From the NCBI GenBank assembly GCA_942492055.1, contig CALODP010000015.1:124001-188000 (forward strand): a stretch of DNA of 64,000 nucleotides. Direction: 5' to 3'. The notes under the pieces are model-generated. The model did no database searches, was not told where the DNA came from, and saw only the letters and a program-made list of their open reading frames with translations. This document shows positions 43,344-52,304 of this stretch, piece after piece (positions within the stretch are counted from its first letter, which is position 1; each line of letters opens with the position of its first letter). The stretch comes from CALODP01 sp942492055. Its GTDB lineage: Bacteria > Bacteroidota > Ignavibacteria > Ignavibacteriales > Melioribacteraceae. Made by a program: the position numbers and the translations under genes.

Positions 43344-44288
43344 ATGAGGATGCTGAAACCCAAGAAATTAGTAAAAGGCGATTTAATCGGAATTATCTCT
43401 CCGGCATCATTTCCCAGTGACATGTCTAGAATTGAAAAAGGTGTTAATTATTTAGAACGAATGGGTTACAGGGTTGTTGTTGGTAAAAATGTTGGGAAAG
43501 AAAGAGGATATCTAGCCGGAGATGACACGCAGAGGTTGGAAGACCTGCACACAATGTTTGAAAATAAGGATGTAAAAGCAATTATCAATGTAAGAGGGGG
43601 GTATGGGACAGGACGCCTTCTTGATATGATTGATTATAACCTTATTAAAAAGAATCCCAAAATTTTTGTTGGCTATAGTGATATCACTGCCCTTCAGATG
43701 GCTTTTTTGCAGAAAGCAGGATTGGTTACTTTCGCCGGACCAATGTTGGCTGTTGATTTTTGGAAAGAAGAAGTGGAGCAATTCACGGAAGAATTCTTTT
43801 GGGAAATGGTTACAAATCCGAAAAAGATAGGGAAGATTCATAATCCAAACGATGAAAAATTCTATACCCTTACAAAAGGGCGTGGTGAAGGAATAATGAT
43901 CGGTGGAAATATGGCTTTAGTGGTCTCATTACTCGGAACTCCCTATATGCCAAAGTTTAAGGATAAGATTTTGATTTTGGAAGATATTGCTGAACCTCCT
44001 TATCGCATTGACAGAATGCTTTATCAAATGAAATACAATGGAGTGTTTGAGCAAATTCAAGGACTTATTCTAGGGCGTTTTGTGGATTGCTACGATTCAC
44101 CGGATGCAAAGACCTTAACACTAAATGAAGTTCTCGACGATTATCTTTCCGATTTGAAAATTCCTATCATTTACAATGTCAAGCACGGTCATATCTCAGA
44201 AAATCTTACAATTCCTTTCGGGCTTAATACCAAAATGAACGCTGGTCGTGAGTTTATAGAGATCACGGAAAGTGCAGTTGAAAAATAA
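43344..44288 (+). CDS. S66-family LD-carboxypeptidase
   Basis: Cytoplasmic serine peptidase that removes the terminal D-Ala from L,D-linked muropeptide tetrapeptides during murein recycling. The nucleophile elbow is FVGYSDITALQ near residue 110; IGIISPASFPSD at the N-terminus and ILILEDIAEPPYRIDRMLYQM with the catalytic Glu are family features, and the catalytic His lies in YNVKHGHISENLTIPFG. 314 residues is normal. It has no signal peptide. MccF-type immunity enzymes share the fold, but no microcin genes are nearby. Confidence 0.92.
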   Translation: MRMLKPKKLVKGDLIGIISPASFPSDMSRIEKGVNYLERMGYRVVVGKNVGKERGYLAGDDTQRLEDLHTMFENKDVKAIINVRGGYGTGRLLDMIDYNLIKKNPKIFVGYSDITALQMAFLQKAGLVTFAGPMLAVDFWKEEVEQFTEEFFWEMVTNPKKIGKIHNPNDEKFYTLTKGRGEGIMIGGNMALVVSLLGTPYMPKFKDKILILEDIAEPPYRIDRMLYQMKYNGVFEQIQGLILGRFVDCYDSPDAKTLTLNEVLDDYLSDLKIPIIYNVKHGHISENLTIPFGLNTKMNAGREFIEITESAVEK

Positions 44289-44297
44289 GTTTGATTG

Positions 44298-44320
44298 AAC
44301 CGGAGCTTGCTCCGGTTTTT
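44298..44320 (+). terminator. Rho-independent terminator
   Basis: AACCGGAGC at 44298-44306 pairs with GCTCCGGTT at 44309-44317 over a 2-base gap, then Ts. Ends the LD-carboxypeptidase gene. Confidence 0.93.
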
Positions 44321-44476
44321 ATTTATATAGAATACTTAAATCAAAGAAGAGAAGAGAAAATTATTCTCTATTTTAAGAAATTAAGTTTCTGTGTCGCTCT
44401 CAATTCTTTTCAATTGGCATTATTCCTATTGGTATGTTTATTGATCTGTATCTATTTGCTTACTAGTGAATAGAAT

Positions 44477-45481
44477 ATGTCGATACAGGAATTATTAAAT
44501 AGAGAAAATTATTCCCGAAGAGAAATTTTAGAGTTGCTTGAGATTTCCGGCAAAGATAATCTTGAGAAACTTTATAACAGGGCAAACGAGGTCCGCGTGA
44601 AATACCGCGGGGACAAGGTTAATCTGGGGGGAGTAATTGAAATTTCCAATTACTGCTCTCAGAACTGTTTATTCTGTCCGTTCCGTGAAGATAATTTTTC
44701 AATAGCCAGATATAGAATGACGGCAGATGAGATAATTAATGCCGCCAAAGAACTTCGTTCTAGGGGAATAGGGAATATTATTCTAAAATCGGGCGAAGAT
44801 AGCTTCTTTGACATTGATTTGGTTGCTTATCTTATTTATTCCATTAAAAAGGAACTTGACATATCTGTTATTCTTGCTCTCGGGGAAAGAGGTTTCGACG
44901 AATATCGTACATGGAAAATTGCCGGAGCAGACGGATATTTCCTCAACCATCTCTCTTCCAATTCAAAAAAATATCAACTTATGCGAGCCGGGCGTAGATT
45001 AGAGGAGCATATTCATCATCTTACTTACTTGAAGAAGCTTGGTTATATTGTCGGGACAGGGAATATTCTAGGACTCCCGGAGCAATCATTGGAAGATGTA
45101 GCGGATGATATTCTTTTGATGAAAAAAGTAGATACGGATATTGCTATAACAACTCCTTTTATTCCTGCCCTGTTTACTCCTTTCCAAAACAGAGACCGCG
45201 GCGAGATGGAATTACTATTAAAAACAATCTCTGTAATGAGATTGGTTATGAATGATAAATTAATTCCAGCCGTTGCTCATCTGGATTCTCTTGAAAAAGA
45301 AGGCCGAATAAAAGGTTTGAAAGCCGGAGCAAATGTTGTAATTGCAAGTTTTACTCCGGAAGAGTATAAGGAATATTGCCATAAATATCCAAGAGAAGCA
45401 TGTTCGGACGTCTCCCCTGTAGAAAATTGTAAGATGTTAGCTAATAAATTGGAAAAAGCAGGGTTTGATATATCCAGATAA
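44477..45481 (+). CDS. HydE/BioB-like radical SAM protein
   Basis: Radical S-adenosylmethionine enzyme of 334 residues. The [4Fe-4S] cluster cysteines are Cys60, Cys64 and Cys67 in YCSQNCLFC, followed by ARYRMTADEIINAAKELRSRGI and LALGERGFDEYRTWKIAGADGYFLNHL. The layout is that of HydE, the hydrogenase maturase, or related BioB-like proteins. The usual HydE segment around LRHET reads FLNHLSSNS here, and no hydF, hydG or hydrogenase is nearby, so a paralogue with another substrate is possible. A BATS-type barrel covers the C-terminal half. Confidence 0.8.
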   Translation: MSIQELLNRENYSRREILELLEISGKDNLEKLYNRANEVRVKYRGDKVNLGGVIEISNYCSQNCLFCPFREDNFSIARYRMTADEIINAAKELRSRGIGNIILKSGEDSFFDIDLVAYLIYSIKKELDISVILALGERGFDEYRTWKIAGADGYFLNHLSSNSKKYQLMRAGRRLEEHIHHLTYLKKLGYIVGTGNILGLPEQSLEDVADDILLMKKVDTDIAITTPFIPALFTPFQNRDRGEMELLLKTISVMRLVMNDKLIPAVAHLDSLEKEGRIKGLKAGANVVIASFTPEEYKEYCHKYPREACSDVSPVENCKMLANKLEKAGFDISR

Positions 45482-45539
45482 ATAATTGGCGCGATTATCT
45501 AAAACCACGCCATAATGCAATTATGAGCTAGTGTTAAAC

Positions 45540-46058
45540 TCAATCACTCTTTTCAGTTGAACAATCCAAAGAAATTCCCCCGGGTGCCGGCTTTAAAACA
45601 TTTTGAAATACCAAAGCAGCAACGTTGTTGAAATTGTTATAGAGATCGGACAGATCATCATTGTAGAATTGAATTACTTCTTTCTTGAATACTGGGAATA
45701 CGATTAGTCTGGCGTTAGGGAATAATGGTTGTGTTACTACTTTCAAGAATAGATGATTCCCCTGGAGCCCTGTCTGTACCATCTCCGATAGTTGTTCGGG
45801 AGAAGTCGGATTGATAGGTGAAATTATTTTCCCGGAACTATCAGAGATCTCAACATTAATATGAATATTCCCGAGCGAGTAGCTTGGATTCATTATCGAT
45901 GCCAAAGCTTGCGCTTTTTGTCTATTGTCCACTCTGATAGGAATAATAAAAGGATCAGATTGAGTTTGAAGATCACCTACTACAACTTCCGGATCTTCTC
46001 CGATTGAATACTTTACTTTGTTCCAAAGAGTGTACCAAGGGGGTGAGAGACGGGCCAT
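45540..46058 (-). CDS. Conserved hypothetical protein
   Basis: A 172-residue soluble protein starting MARLSPPWYTLWNKVKYSIG. ATG 46058 is chosen because AAGGAG lies eight bases upstream; a frame extension to 46130 has no support. The pattern (SIGEDPEVVVGDLQ, RQKAQALASIMNPSYSLGNIHINVEI) recalls small Clostridia/Ignavibacteria proteins of unknown function with an alpha/beta fold. No signal peptide, membrane segment or catalytic motif. It is divergent from the small antitoxin-like gene. Confidence 0.65.
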   Translation of the reverse strand: MARLSPPWYTLWNKVKYSIGEDPEVVVGDLQTQSDPFIIPIRVDNRQKAQALASIMNPSYSLGNIHINVEISDSSGKIISPINPTSPEQLSEMVQTGLQGNHLFLKVVTQPLFPNARLIVFPVFKKEVIQFYNDDLSDLYNNFNNVAALVFQNVLKPAPGGISLDCSTEKSD

Positions 46059-46252
46059 AACATTTCTCCTTATCTTATTTATTGTTTGGGAGAGTTTCTC
46101 CCTGATAATACATGCCTTACAGAGAAACAAACTACATTCTAATCCTCAAACAATCTTTCCTAAGGAATAATTCCATTTTCATCCCAAGAATATTACCTTG
46201 TATATCCTGCATATTTAGAGTAAAATAAAACTGGGTATCGGAGGAGGCGACA

Positions 46253-46456
46253 ATGAAGATGAATATAGAAATAGATGGCAAAATTATTCACGCGCTTTTG
46301 AGTTCCGGTCATTTCCACACGATAGAAGAAGCTGTTGAAAAAGCTTTGAAAACATATCTTTTACTCGCTGATGAAGGGAGAAAGATAGAAAATCAAAGAG
46401 CAAAAAGAACTGGAACAAAAGGGGAATTGATGGAATATAAGTATTTGATTCACTAA
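46253..46456 (+). CDS. VapB-like ribbon-helix-helix protein (orphan)
   Basis: A 67-residue protein whose N-terminal MKMNIEIDGKIIHALLSSG and TIEEAVEKALKTYLLL form a beta strand plus two helices, the layout of VapB-type antitoxins that bind DNA as ribbon-helix-helix dimers. The C-terminal tail is basic. GGAGGAGG precedes the ATG. No PIN-domain toxin follows; instead a palindromic element lies directly downstream. It may be an orphan antitoxin, a stand-alone regulator or what is left after loss of the toxin gene. Confidence 0.6.
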   Translation: MKMNIEIDGKIIHALLSSGHFHTIEEAVEKALKTYLLLADEGRKIENQRAKRTGTKGELMEYKYLIH

Positions 46457-46462
46457 AGTTTA

Positions 46463-46568
46463 GGGCTGTCCCAAAAGAGGAGCTGATGAATTTCTTGTGC
46501 GGTACGTAGCAAATGCATGATAAATTTATGGAGTTTTGCTCCGGTAGTTGTTTTATTTGGGACAGTCC
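46463..46568. repeat. MITE-like fold-back element
   Basis: GGGCTGTCCCAAA at 46463-46475 and TTTGGGACAGTCC at 46556-46568 form a 13-bp inverted repeat with one mismatch around 80 bp of non-coding DNA, itself with an internal GGAGC/GCTCC pair. The terminal sequence resembles transposon ends. The eight Ts that follow mean it can also act as a terminator. No target duplication is evident. Confidence 0.55.
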
Positions 46569-46710
46569 TTTTTTTTATGCATTTCTCAAAATAGGTTTTC
46601 CCAACAATTGTAATTATATCCGTAATTAGTTATTTTCATTCCCTCTTAATCCACACGAACCAATGATTTGATTCGCGTTTTCAGAATTATTCTTGACAAA
46701 GGACCTGCAT

Positions 46711-47601
46711 ATGCGAAAGATGTTATTTTATGTGTTTGCTTTAATGATTGTTTTTTCTTCCACACAATTCTCACAGAAACCGGAACCAATTGAAGTCTTA
46801 ATAAGATGTGATGATATCGGTATGTGCCATTCGGTCAATATGGCGCACGAGGAATTATTCAAAACCGGATTGCCAGTTTCAGTTGGCATTATGTTTCCTT
46901 GTCCATGGTATCAGGAAGCTGTAAAAATATTAAAAAAGTATCCCAATGTTGCTGTTGGAATTCATCTTACATTGAATGCCGAATGGAAAAATTTCCGTTG
47001 GGGCCCGGTTTCAGGGAAAGAAGCCGTCCCTTCTTTGGTTGATAGTTGCGGCTATTTTCTACCCTCCCGTAGCGCTTTCAACGCAAATAATCCGAAACTC
47101 AATGAAATAGAAAAAGAACTGAGAGCACAAATTGAACGCGCTTTGGCAACCGGCCTTAAGATTGATTATATGGATTATCACATGAGTACAGCCGTTGACA
47201 AGATTGAGTACAGAGAGATAGTAGAGAAGCTCGCCAAGGAATATAATATTGCTGTCTCAAGATATCTTGGAGAAAAAGATATGGATAATATTTATTCCGA
47301 GCCCATAGAATCCAAGCTCGATAGCATGCTTGTTCATCTCGATAAGATTGATAATTCTGTAACAAATCTTCTTGTTTGCCATGTAGGTTTAGATGATTCT
47401 GAACTTGCGGCAATGATTGATATGAACCCTTGGGGCCCTCCCTTCATGAGTCGCCATCGCCAGTCGGAACTTAATACTCTCATTTCCGAAAAATTTGTTG
47501 TAAAGATTAAAGAAAGAGGAATTAAACTGATTACTTATAGAGATCTGAGCAACAGAGTTGGAGTTAAGAACATGAAGCGTCCTAACCTTACTACGGATTG
47601 A
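46711..47601 (+). CDS. Secreted ChbG/YdjC-family deacetylase
   Basis: Carbohydrate deacetylase-fold protein preceded by a signal peptide (MRKMLFYVFALMIVFSSTQF). Metal-binding motifs are RCDDIGMC near residue 30, GIHLTLNAEW near residue 90 and DYHMST near residue 150, with CHVGLDD later. The family removes acetyl groups from chito-oligosaccharides; an exported version would act on envelope or environmental glycans. The start is ATG 46711, eight bases after AAAGGA; an upstream TTG would spoil the signal peptide. 296 residues. It stands alone and precedes a radical SAM gene by 45 bases. Confidence 0.88.
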   Translation: MRKMLFYVFALMIVFSSTQFSQKPEPIEVLIRCDDIGMCHSVNMAHEELFKTGLPVSVGIMFPCPWYQEAVKILKKYPNVAVGIHLTLNAEWKNFRWGPVSGKEAVPSLVDSCGYFLPSRSAFNANNPKLNEIEKELRAQIERALATGLKIDYMDYHMSTAVDKIEYREIVEKLAKEYNIAVSRYLGEKDMDNIYSEPIESKLDSMLVHLDKIDNSVTNLLVCHVGLDDSELAAMIDMNPWGPPFMSRHRQSELNTLISEKFVVKIKERGIKLITYRDLSNRVGVKNMKRPNLTTD

Positions 47602-47646
47602 TTATTAGAAGAACACGAAAAGAGTTAATTTTGTAAAGATGATAAT

Positions 47647-48711
47647 ATGAAGTGTGAGTTTATGACAAAAAGAAAGATGCTAAAGATGGTAAAAAGAGGA
47701 GCTCATATGCCTCGAGGAAAGTTTTTCTTTAAATATCTGGCTAATAGAATCGTAAAAATCAAGTTGAACAAAAAGGATAAAACCAGAGTAGCTTATCCCT
47801 CAACAATTATGATTGAGGTGACAAACCATTGTAACCTTCACTGCATTACATGTCCGAGAGAATATGATTTCGGAAAGCAGATGAACAAAGGGTATATGGA
47901 CATCAATAAGTTAAAGGGGATTATCGACGAGGCTTGGCCATACCTCGATTCTGTCGGGCTAACCGGACTCGGAGAAACATATCTCTACAAAGATCTGGAA
48001 GAAGCTGTCGATTATATTAAAGGAAAGAGTAAAGGAATTATCGTCTCCATTTCCATTAATGCGATGGTAAAGAATACTGCGGAGATTACTTCGAGACTTG
48101 TTAACAAGGTCGATACTATTCAGATATCTATGGACGGAGTAGGGGATGTTTATAACGAAGTACGAAAGAACGGCAATTTCGATATCTTTAAGGAAAATGT
48201 CAGTAAGATAGTTGAGATATGCAAGGGAAGCGATACCGATGTTATGATGAACATGGTGGTTCTCGGCGAAAATTACGAGCAAATGAGTGATGTTGTTCGC
48301 TTTAATCATGAAATGGGGATAAAATATCTAAACTTTTCCCCGATTAATCTCGTTGCTCTTACCGATATCGACAGATCTTACTACGGTCTATTCCATACTG
48401 ACGAACTCAAAGAGGAACTCGATAAAGCTATTGCAGAGGCAAAGAAGTATTCCGAACTTGAGTTTACTTACGGCAATTTCCGGCGCGCTTGTGATATTGA
48501 ACCATGCGAATACTCTTGGAATTATTTCTATATCACCTGGGACGGATTTGTGGTTCCCTGCTGCGCAAAACCATTTCCAAAAGAAAAACATTTCGGGAAT
48601 GTTTTCACCGAAGGATTGCTTCCCGTACTAAACTCCGAAGACTTCCGAGAATTCAGACGAATACAACTTAGCGGACAAGTCCCCGATTTCTGCGATAAAT
48701 GTTTTTGTTAG
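47647..48711 (+). CDS. Radical SAM/SPASM-domain protein
   Basis: A 354-residue radical SAM enzyme. The cluster motif is NHCNLHCITCPRE (Cys62, Cys66, Cys69). A C-terminal SPASM domain binds auxiliary clusters through cysteines in RACDIEPCEYSW, FVVPCCAKPF and FCDKCFC at the very C-terminus. SPASM enzymes modify peptides or other substrates, but no precursor-peptide gene is obvious near it. An ATG at 47662 is a possible alternative start. The N-terminal 50 residues are basic and may be a targeting or binding region. Followed by a good terminator. Confidence 0.85.
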   Translation: MKCEFMTKRKMLKMVKRGAHMPRGKFFFKYLANRIVKIKLNKKDKTRVAYPSTIMIEVTNHCNLHCITCPREYDFGKQMNKGYMDINKLKGIIDEAWPYLDSVGLTGLGETYLYKDLEEAVDYIKGKSKGIIVSISINAMVKNTAEITSRLVNKVDTIQISMDGVGDVYNEVRKNGNFDIFKENVSKIVEICKGSDTDVMMNMVVLGENYEQMSDVVRFNHEMGIKYLNFSPINLVALTDIDRSYYGLFHTDELKEELDKAIAEAKKYSELEFTYGNFRRACDIEPCEYSWNYFYITWDGFVVPCCAKPFPKEKHFGNVFTEGLLPVLNSEDFREFRRIQLSGQVPDFCDKCFC

Positions 48712-48720
48712 TTTAATGAT

Positions 48721-48758
48721 AAGCCGTCAACTTCCTAAATAGGAAGGAGACGGCTTTT
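48721..48758 (+). terminator. Rho-independent terminator
   Basis: AAGCCGTC at 48721-48728 pairs with GACGGCTT at 48749-48756, with an inner TTCCT/AGGAA pair, ending in TTTT. Closes the SPASM gene. Confidence 0.9.
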
Positions 48759-48948
48759 CATAATATTGCAAGATAGTTCAGTTATTTTGGTGAAAAATCG
48801 ATAATACTATCTTTTATCATATTATTTTTTTATCATGTGATCACAAACACGGCATCTTACTGATATACTTATGTATTATTGCAATGAGATTATCTTTTCT
48901 ATCGGGGTCAAAATAGTCAAGTAATCTTAAAGTAATTGGAGGTATGTT

Positions 48949-50682
48949 ATGCAAAGAAAGTTACAACTACTATCTTTTGCTGTGCTGTTTATCTTGTGTT
49001 CCTCTTTATCTTTGATGGCTCAAAATCTTGAGTTCATTAAAAATCCCGAAGTTACTCATGTTACGCCAAAATCCGCAACGATTATCTGGGAGAGTAATAA
49101 GGCTGCCAGAGGGGTAATTGAATACGGGACAGATGAGTCTCTGGGTGAGACCCGAGATATTTTCAGACAAAGAAGCATTCAGGAAGCTACTCTCGGAATG
49201 CTGAATCCTGAAACAAAGTATTTTTTCAGAGTCGGAATAACTACAATTCCGGATTCTGTTGAAGTATGGAGTGAAATATCTGAATTCGAAACCGGATCTG
49301 CTGCCGGTGGTGTGGAATTTCCTCTTGTCAAAATATTCATAAATAATGTGAAAATTGAGAAAGGTGATTCGGTTGAACTTATCGCCGAATATTTTAATTC
49401 CCAGGGAGAGAGAAAAGATACTGCAATTACTTGGTCTGTTTTCCCGGTAGAGTTAGGACAATTTAACGAGAATCTTTTTACCGCTGAAAACATTGGGAAA
49501 GGATTTATCTTTGCCGCTGTTGGAGATTTGAAGGATTCGGTGGAATTGGAAGTTGAAGAAGCAGAAGACAATATCGGCTTTGAGGAAAATAAGGGTAATT
49601 TTATTATTGTTCCTAAAGATACAACTTTGCTTGTAGGGCAAAGTCTTCAATACGAAGTACTTTGGAGAGATTCATTAGGAGCTTTCCATGATACTACTGC
49701 TCTATGGTCTATACGAGGGGATGCAATCGGTGAGATTACCGAAGAAGGGCTTCTTACAATCACTGATAATGGTATCGCCGTCGTAATGGCACAAATTGAT
49801 AGCTGTAAGAAAATGGCTCGTGTTATCGCCTTGGATACTACTGCTATCGATCCGAATACAAATACGGTCTTTATTTCAAGGGTTCTTCCTAACGGAAAGA
49901 TTTTAAAACCACACAAAATAAAAGAAGGAAGAGCATATCATATCGGTGGGCTTCCTTATCCACTTAATGTACTAAACGGTGCTTCATTGTTTTTCCCCAA
50001 CGGGTCATTGAAGGAAGATATTACTATTCACATTAAACTTCCTGAATTCGCAAAAGAACGTGGGGATTCGGTGGAATTCGGAAAAGGTAACATTGCCGGT
50101 GTTCAGTTTAATGTTTACGTTAACGATGCATTGGTTCATCCATATTATTTCGAAAAACCATTGAAACTAATGGTCCCTTTCAAACGTGGATTGCTAAGAC
50201 ATTTGAATATCGATCCGAAAGATTTGTCTTTATTCTTCGCAAGTGATAGCTCCAATTTTGAAGCTGTCGGAATTGAAAATGTTATTGTTGATAGCACCGC
50301 AAACAGAATTATCGCCGATGTCGCTCATTTCTCGACATTGGTTATCAGAGATAAAATCAGCACCGTTACCGGAGTTGATGACGAAGCTTCCGAGTTGATT
50401 CCCGAAAATATGGTGTTGAGGCAAAATTATCCGAATCCGTTTAACCCCACTACAAATATTAGTTACTCTCTATCTGAAACCGGTAGAGTAAAGCTTTCGA
50501 TATACGATATTCTCGGGAGGGAAATCAAAGTATTGGTTAACGGTATTCAAGACGCCGGGGAGAAGAGGGCAACCTGGAACGGAACCAACAATAGTGGTGT
50601 AAAAGTTGGTTCCGGAATTTATTTCTATCGCCTTGAGGCGGGAAGTAAAGTCCGAACTATGAAAATGATGCTTCTTAAATAA
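48949..50682 (+). CDS. Secreted Fn3/Ig-like protein with sorting domain
   Basis: A signal peptide ending around SLMAQ is followed by a fibronectin-III-like domain (residues 27-115: VTHVTPKSATIIWESNKAARGVIEYG). Two bacterial Ig-like regions cover about 120-290, then a ZU5-like stretch near 330-460 (GASLFFPNGSLKEDITIHIKLP). The last 90 residues (NYPNPFNPTTNISYSL to MKMMLLK) form a type IX/FlgD-like sorting domain. It has no catalytic domain and is probably a cell-surface or adhesion protein. GGAGG lies six bases before the ATG. 577 residues, monocistronic. Confidence 0.88.
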   Translation: MQRKLQLLSFAVLFILCSSLSLMAQNLEFIKNPEVTHVTPKSATIIWESNKAARGVIEYGTDESLGETRDIFRQRSIQEATLGMLNPETKYFFRVGITTIPDSVEVWSEISEFETGSAAGGVEFPLVKIFINNVKIEKGDSVELIAEYFNSQGERKDTAITWSVFPVELGQFNENLFTAENIGKGFIFAAVGDLKDSVELEVEEAEDNIGFEENKGNFIIVPKDTTLLVGQSLQYEVLWRDSLGAFHDTTALWSIRGDAIGEITEEGLLTITDNGIAVVMAQIDSCKKMARVIALDTTAIDPNTNTVFISRVLPNGKILKPHKIKEGRAYHIGGLPYPLNVLNGASLFFPNGSLKEDITIHIKLPEFAKERGDSVEFGKGNIAGVQFNVYVNDALVHPYYFEKPLKLMVPFKRGLLRHLNIDPKDLSLFFASDSSNFEAVGIENVIVDSTANRIIADVAHFSTLVIRDKISTVTGVDDEASELIPENMVLRQNYPNPFNPTTNISYSLSETGRVKLSIYDILGREIKVLVNGIQDAGEKRATWNGTNNSGVKVGSGIYFYRLEAGSKVRTMKMMLLK

Positions 50683-50710
50683 TATCCAATATAAGAGCAA
50701 AGCAACTATG

Positions 50711-50744
50711 AGCCGCCCGACCTAAGCCCCCGGGCGGCTTTTTT
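50711..50744 (+). terminator. Rho-independent terminator
   Basis: AGCCGCCCG at 50711-50719 pairs with CGGGCGGCT at 50731-50739, then six Ts. Ends the sorting-domain gene. Confidence 0.95.
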
Positions 50745-50833
50745 AGTAGTGAATTCCGTTTCCATAATTCTTCCGAGTTTGAAAGAAAAATTCTTTTCCT
50801 TGAATAGAATCATGCAAAAACTATAATAATATT

Positions 50834-50893
50834 CATTCGATTGTTACTATTTATGGATATTCTCATGCGATTGGTAATATTTATGGTTATTTT
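50834..50893. repeat. Tandem pair of 30-bp units
   Basis: Two adjacent 30-bp units (50834-50863 and 50864-50893) match at 25 of 30 positions, sharing CGATTG and ATTTATGG. They lie in the leader of the acetyltransferase gene and could be regulatory or a small slippage product. Confidence 0.7.
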
Positions 50894-50940
50894 CAATACC
50901 GCATTTCACGAGGGTATTTATTAGAGAATGAAGGTTTGTT

Positions 50941-52065
50941 GTGAAGATTACGTTAAAAGAAGTATCAAGTAAAAGAGAATTAAAACAATTTGTCAATTTT
51001 CAGTATCGATTATACTCGGAGAATAAGTTTTGGGTCCCACCTCCTAGAATAGATGAACTAAAATCCCTGATGAAAAAATCAAATCCTGCTTTCGACTTTT
51101 GTGAGTCCAAATATTGGCTGGCTTATATGGGAAACAGAATAGTTGGTAGAGTAGCCGGTATCATTAATTACAATTATAATGAAAAATGGAACCAGAAAAC
51201 GGCCAGATTCGGTTGGTTTGATTTTATCGATGATCCCGATGTAGCTACCAAATTGCTTTCGAAGGTAGAAGAGTGGGCCAAAGAGAAAGGAATGGAAGAT
51301 ATCCAGGGGCCTTTGGGATTTACAGATATGGATGGAGAAGGAACTCTGATTGAAGGTTACGAAGAGACCAGCACCCTTGGTTCCATTTACAATTTCCCAT
51401 ATTATTCCAATCACATTGAAAAACAAGGCTATTCCAAAGAAAGCGACTGGATTGAGTATGAAATAACCATAAAACCTCAGATTCCGGAAAAGATAAACAG
51501 AATTGCTGAAATTGCTCTCAAAAGGAATAATCTGAAAATATTGGATGTGAAGAAATCGAAAGAGTTGCTTCCTTACGCTAGGGAAATATTTACTGTGCTT
51601 AATTCCGCCTATAAAGATCTATTCGGGTTTGTGGAATTATCAGAAAGACAAATTGATCTTTATGTAAAACAATACTTCAGTTTTGTTCTTCCTGAATATT
51701 TACCTGTTGTTTTGGATTCCGATGGAAAAGTTGTTGCCTTCGGAATTGCTATGCCTTCTTTATCTGCTGCTTTCCAAAAGAACAAAGGAAGGCTTTTCCC
51801 ACTCGGGTTTGTCCATATCCTTAAGGCGTTGAAGAACAACAACAAAGCCGATCTCTATCTTACCGGTGTTAGACCCGATATGCAAAACAAAGGCATAAAC
51901 GCTATTATCGTTAGAGAAATAAATAAGGCATTCATAAAGAATAACGTCACTAAGGTTGAAACGAACAGAGAGCTTGAAGCAAACGAGAAAATTCAAGCCC
52001 AGTGGAGATATTACGAACATAGGCAACATAAAAGAAGAAGATGTTATAAAAAGTCAATTATCTGA
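50941..52065 (+). CDS. GNAT-family acetyltransferase
   Basis: A 374-residue soluble protein with an N-terminal SSKRELKQFVNFQYRLYSENKFWVPP segment. It has an IQGPLGFTDMDGEG core near residue 120 and a C-terminal acetyl-CoA-fold half (LTGVRPDMQNKGINAII) ending in AQWRYYEHRQHKRRRC. This pattern is a conserved GNAT-like family (YghO-type) common in Bacteroidota, with unknown acceptor. The start is GTG at 50941. It is followed by a non-coding stretch with a weak terminator and is not part of an operon. Confidence 0.82.
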   Translation: MKITLKEVSSKRELKQFVNFQYRLYSENKFWVPPPRIDELKSLMKKSNPAFDFCESKYWLAYMGNRIVGRVAGIINYNYNEKWNQKTARFGWFDFIDDPDVATKLLSKVEEWAKEKGMEDIQGPLGFTDMDGEGTLIEGYEETSTLGSIYNFPYYSNHIEKQGYSKESDWIEYEITIKPQIPEKINRIAEIALKRNNLKILDVKKSKELLPYAREIFTVLNSAYKDLFGFVELSERQIDLYVKQYFSFVLPEYLPVVLDSDGKVVAFGIAMPSLSAAFQKNKGRLFPLGFVHILKALKNNNKADLYLTGVRPDMQNKGINAIIVREINKAFIKNNVTKVETNRELEANEKIQAQWRYYEHRQHKRRRCYKKSII

Positions 52066-52154
52066 GTGTAAGCAAAGAATTGAAATTTTATTTCTATTAA
52101 TATATCTTTGTGGAAAAATATGGTAGCATTGAAGATTCATAATAATAGAACATG

Positions 52155-52193
52155 GCGTTAGGGAAAATTAATCGTATTCTCAACGCTTTTTTT
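52155..52193 (+). terminator. Weak terminator-like hairpin
   Basis: GCGTT at 52155-52159 pairs with AACGC at 52182-52186, with an imperfect inner stem, then seven Ts. It may end the acetyltransferase transcript. Confidence 0.35.
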
Positions 52194-52304
52194 ATGCTAT
52201 TTCTTAATAATAATACTGCCGAAGCAGTAATAACCAATTATGAAAATGGAAAAGTTTTCTGAGGGGGAAACATTACAATTTCTAGGACTAAAAAAGGGCC
52301 TGCA

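Noticed and set aside
44291..44473. 60-residue membrane peptide after the LD-carboxypeptidase
   Set aside because: Its TTG start lies within sequence leading into a strong terminator hairpin (44298-44320) and no ribosome site is present.
46693..46710. TTG start for the YdjC-type gene
   Set aside because: ATG 46711 has AAAGGA at proper spacing and gives a clean signal peptide.
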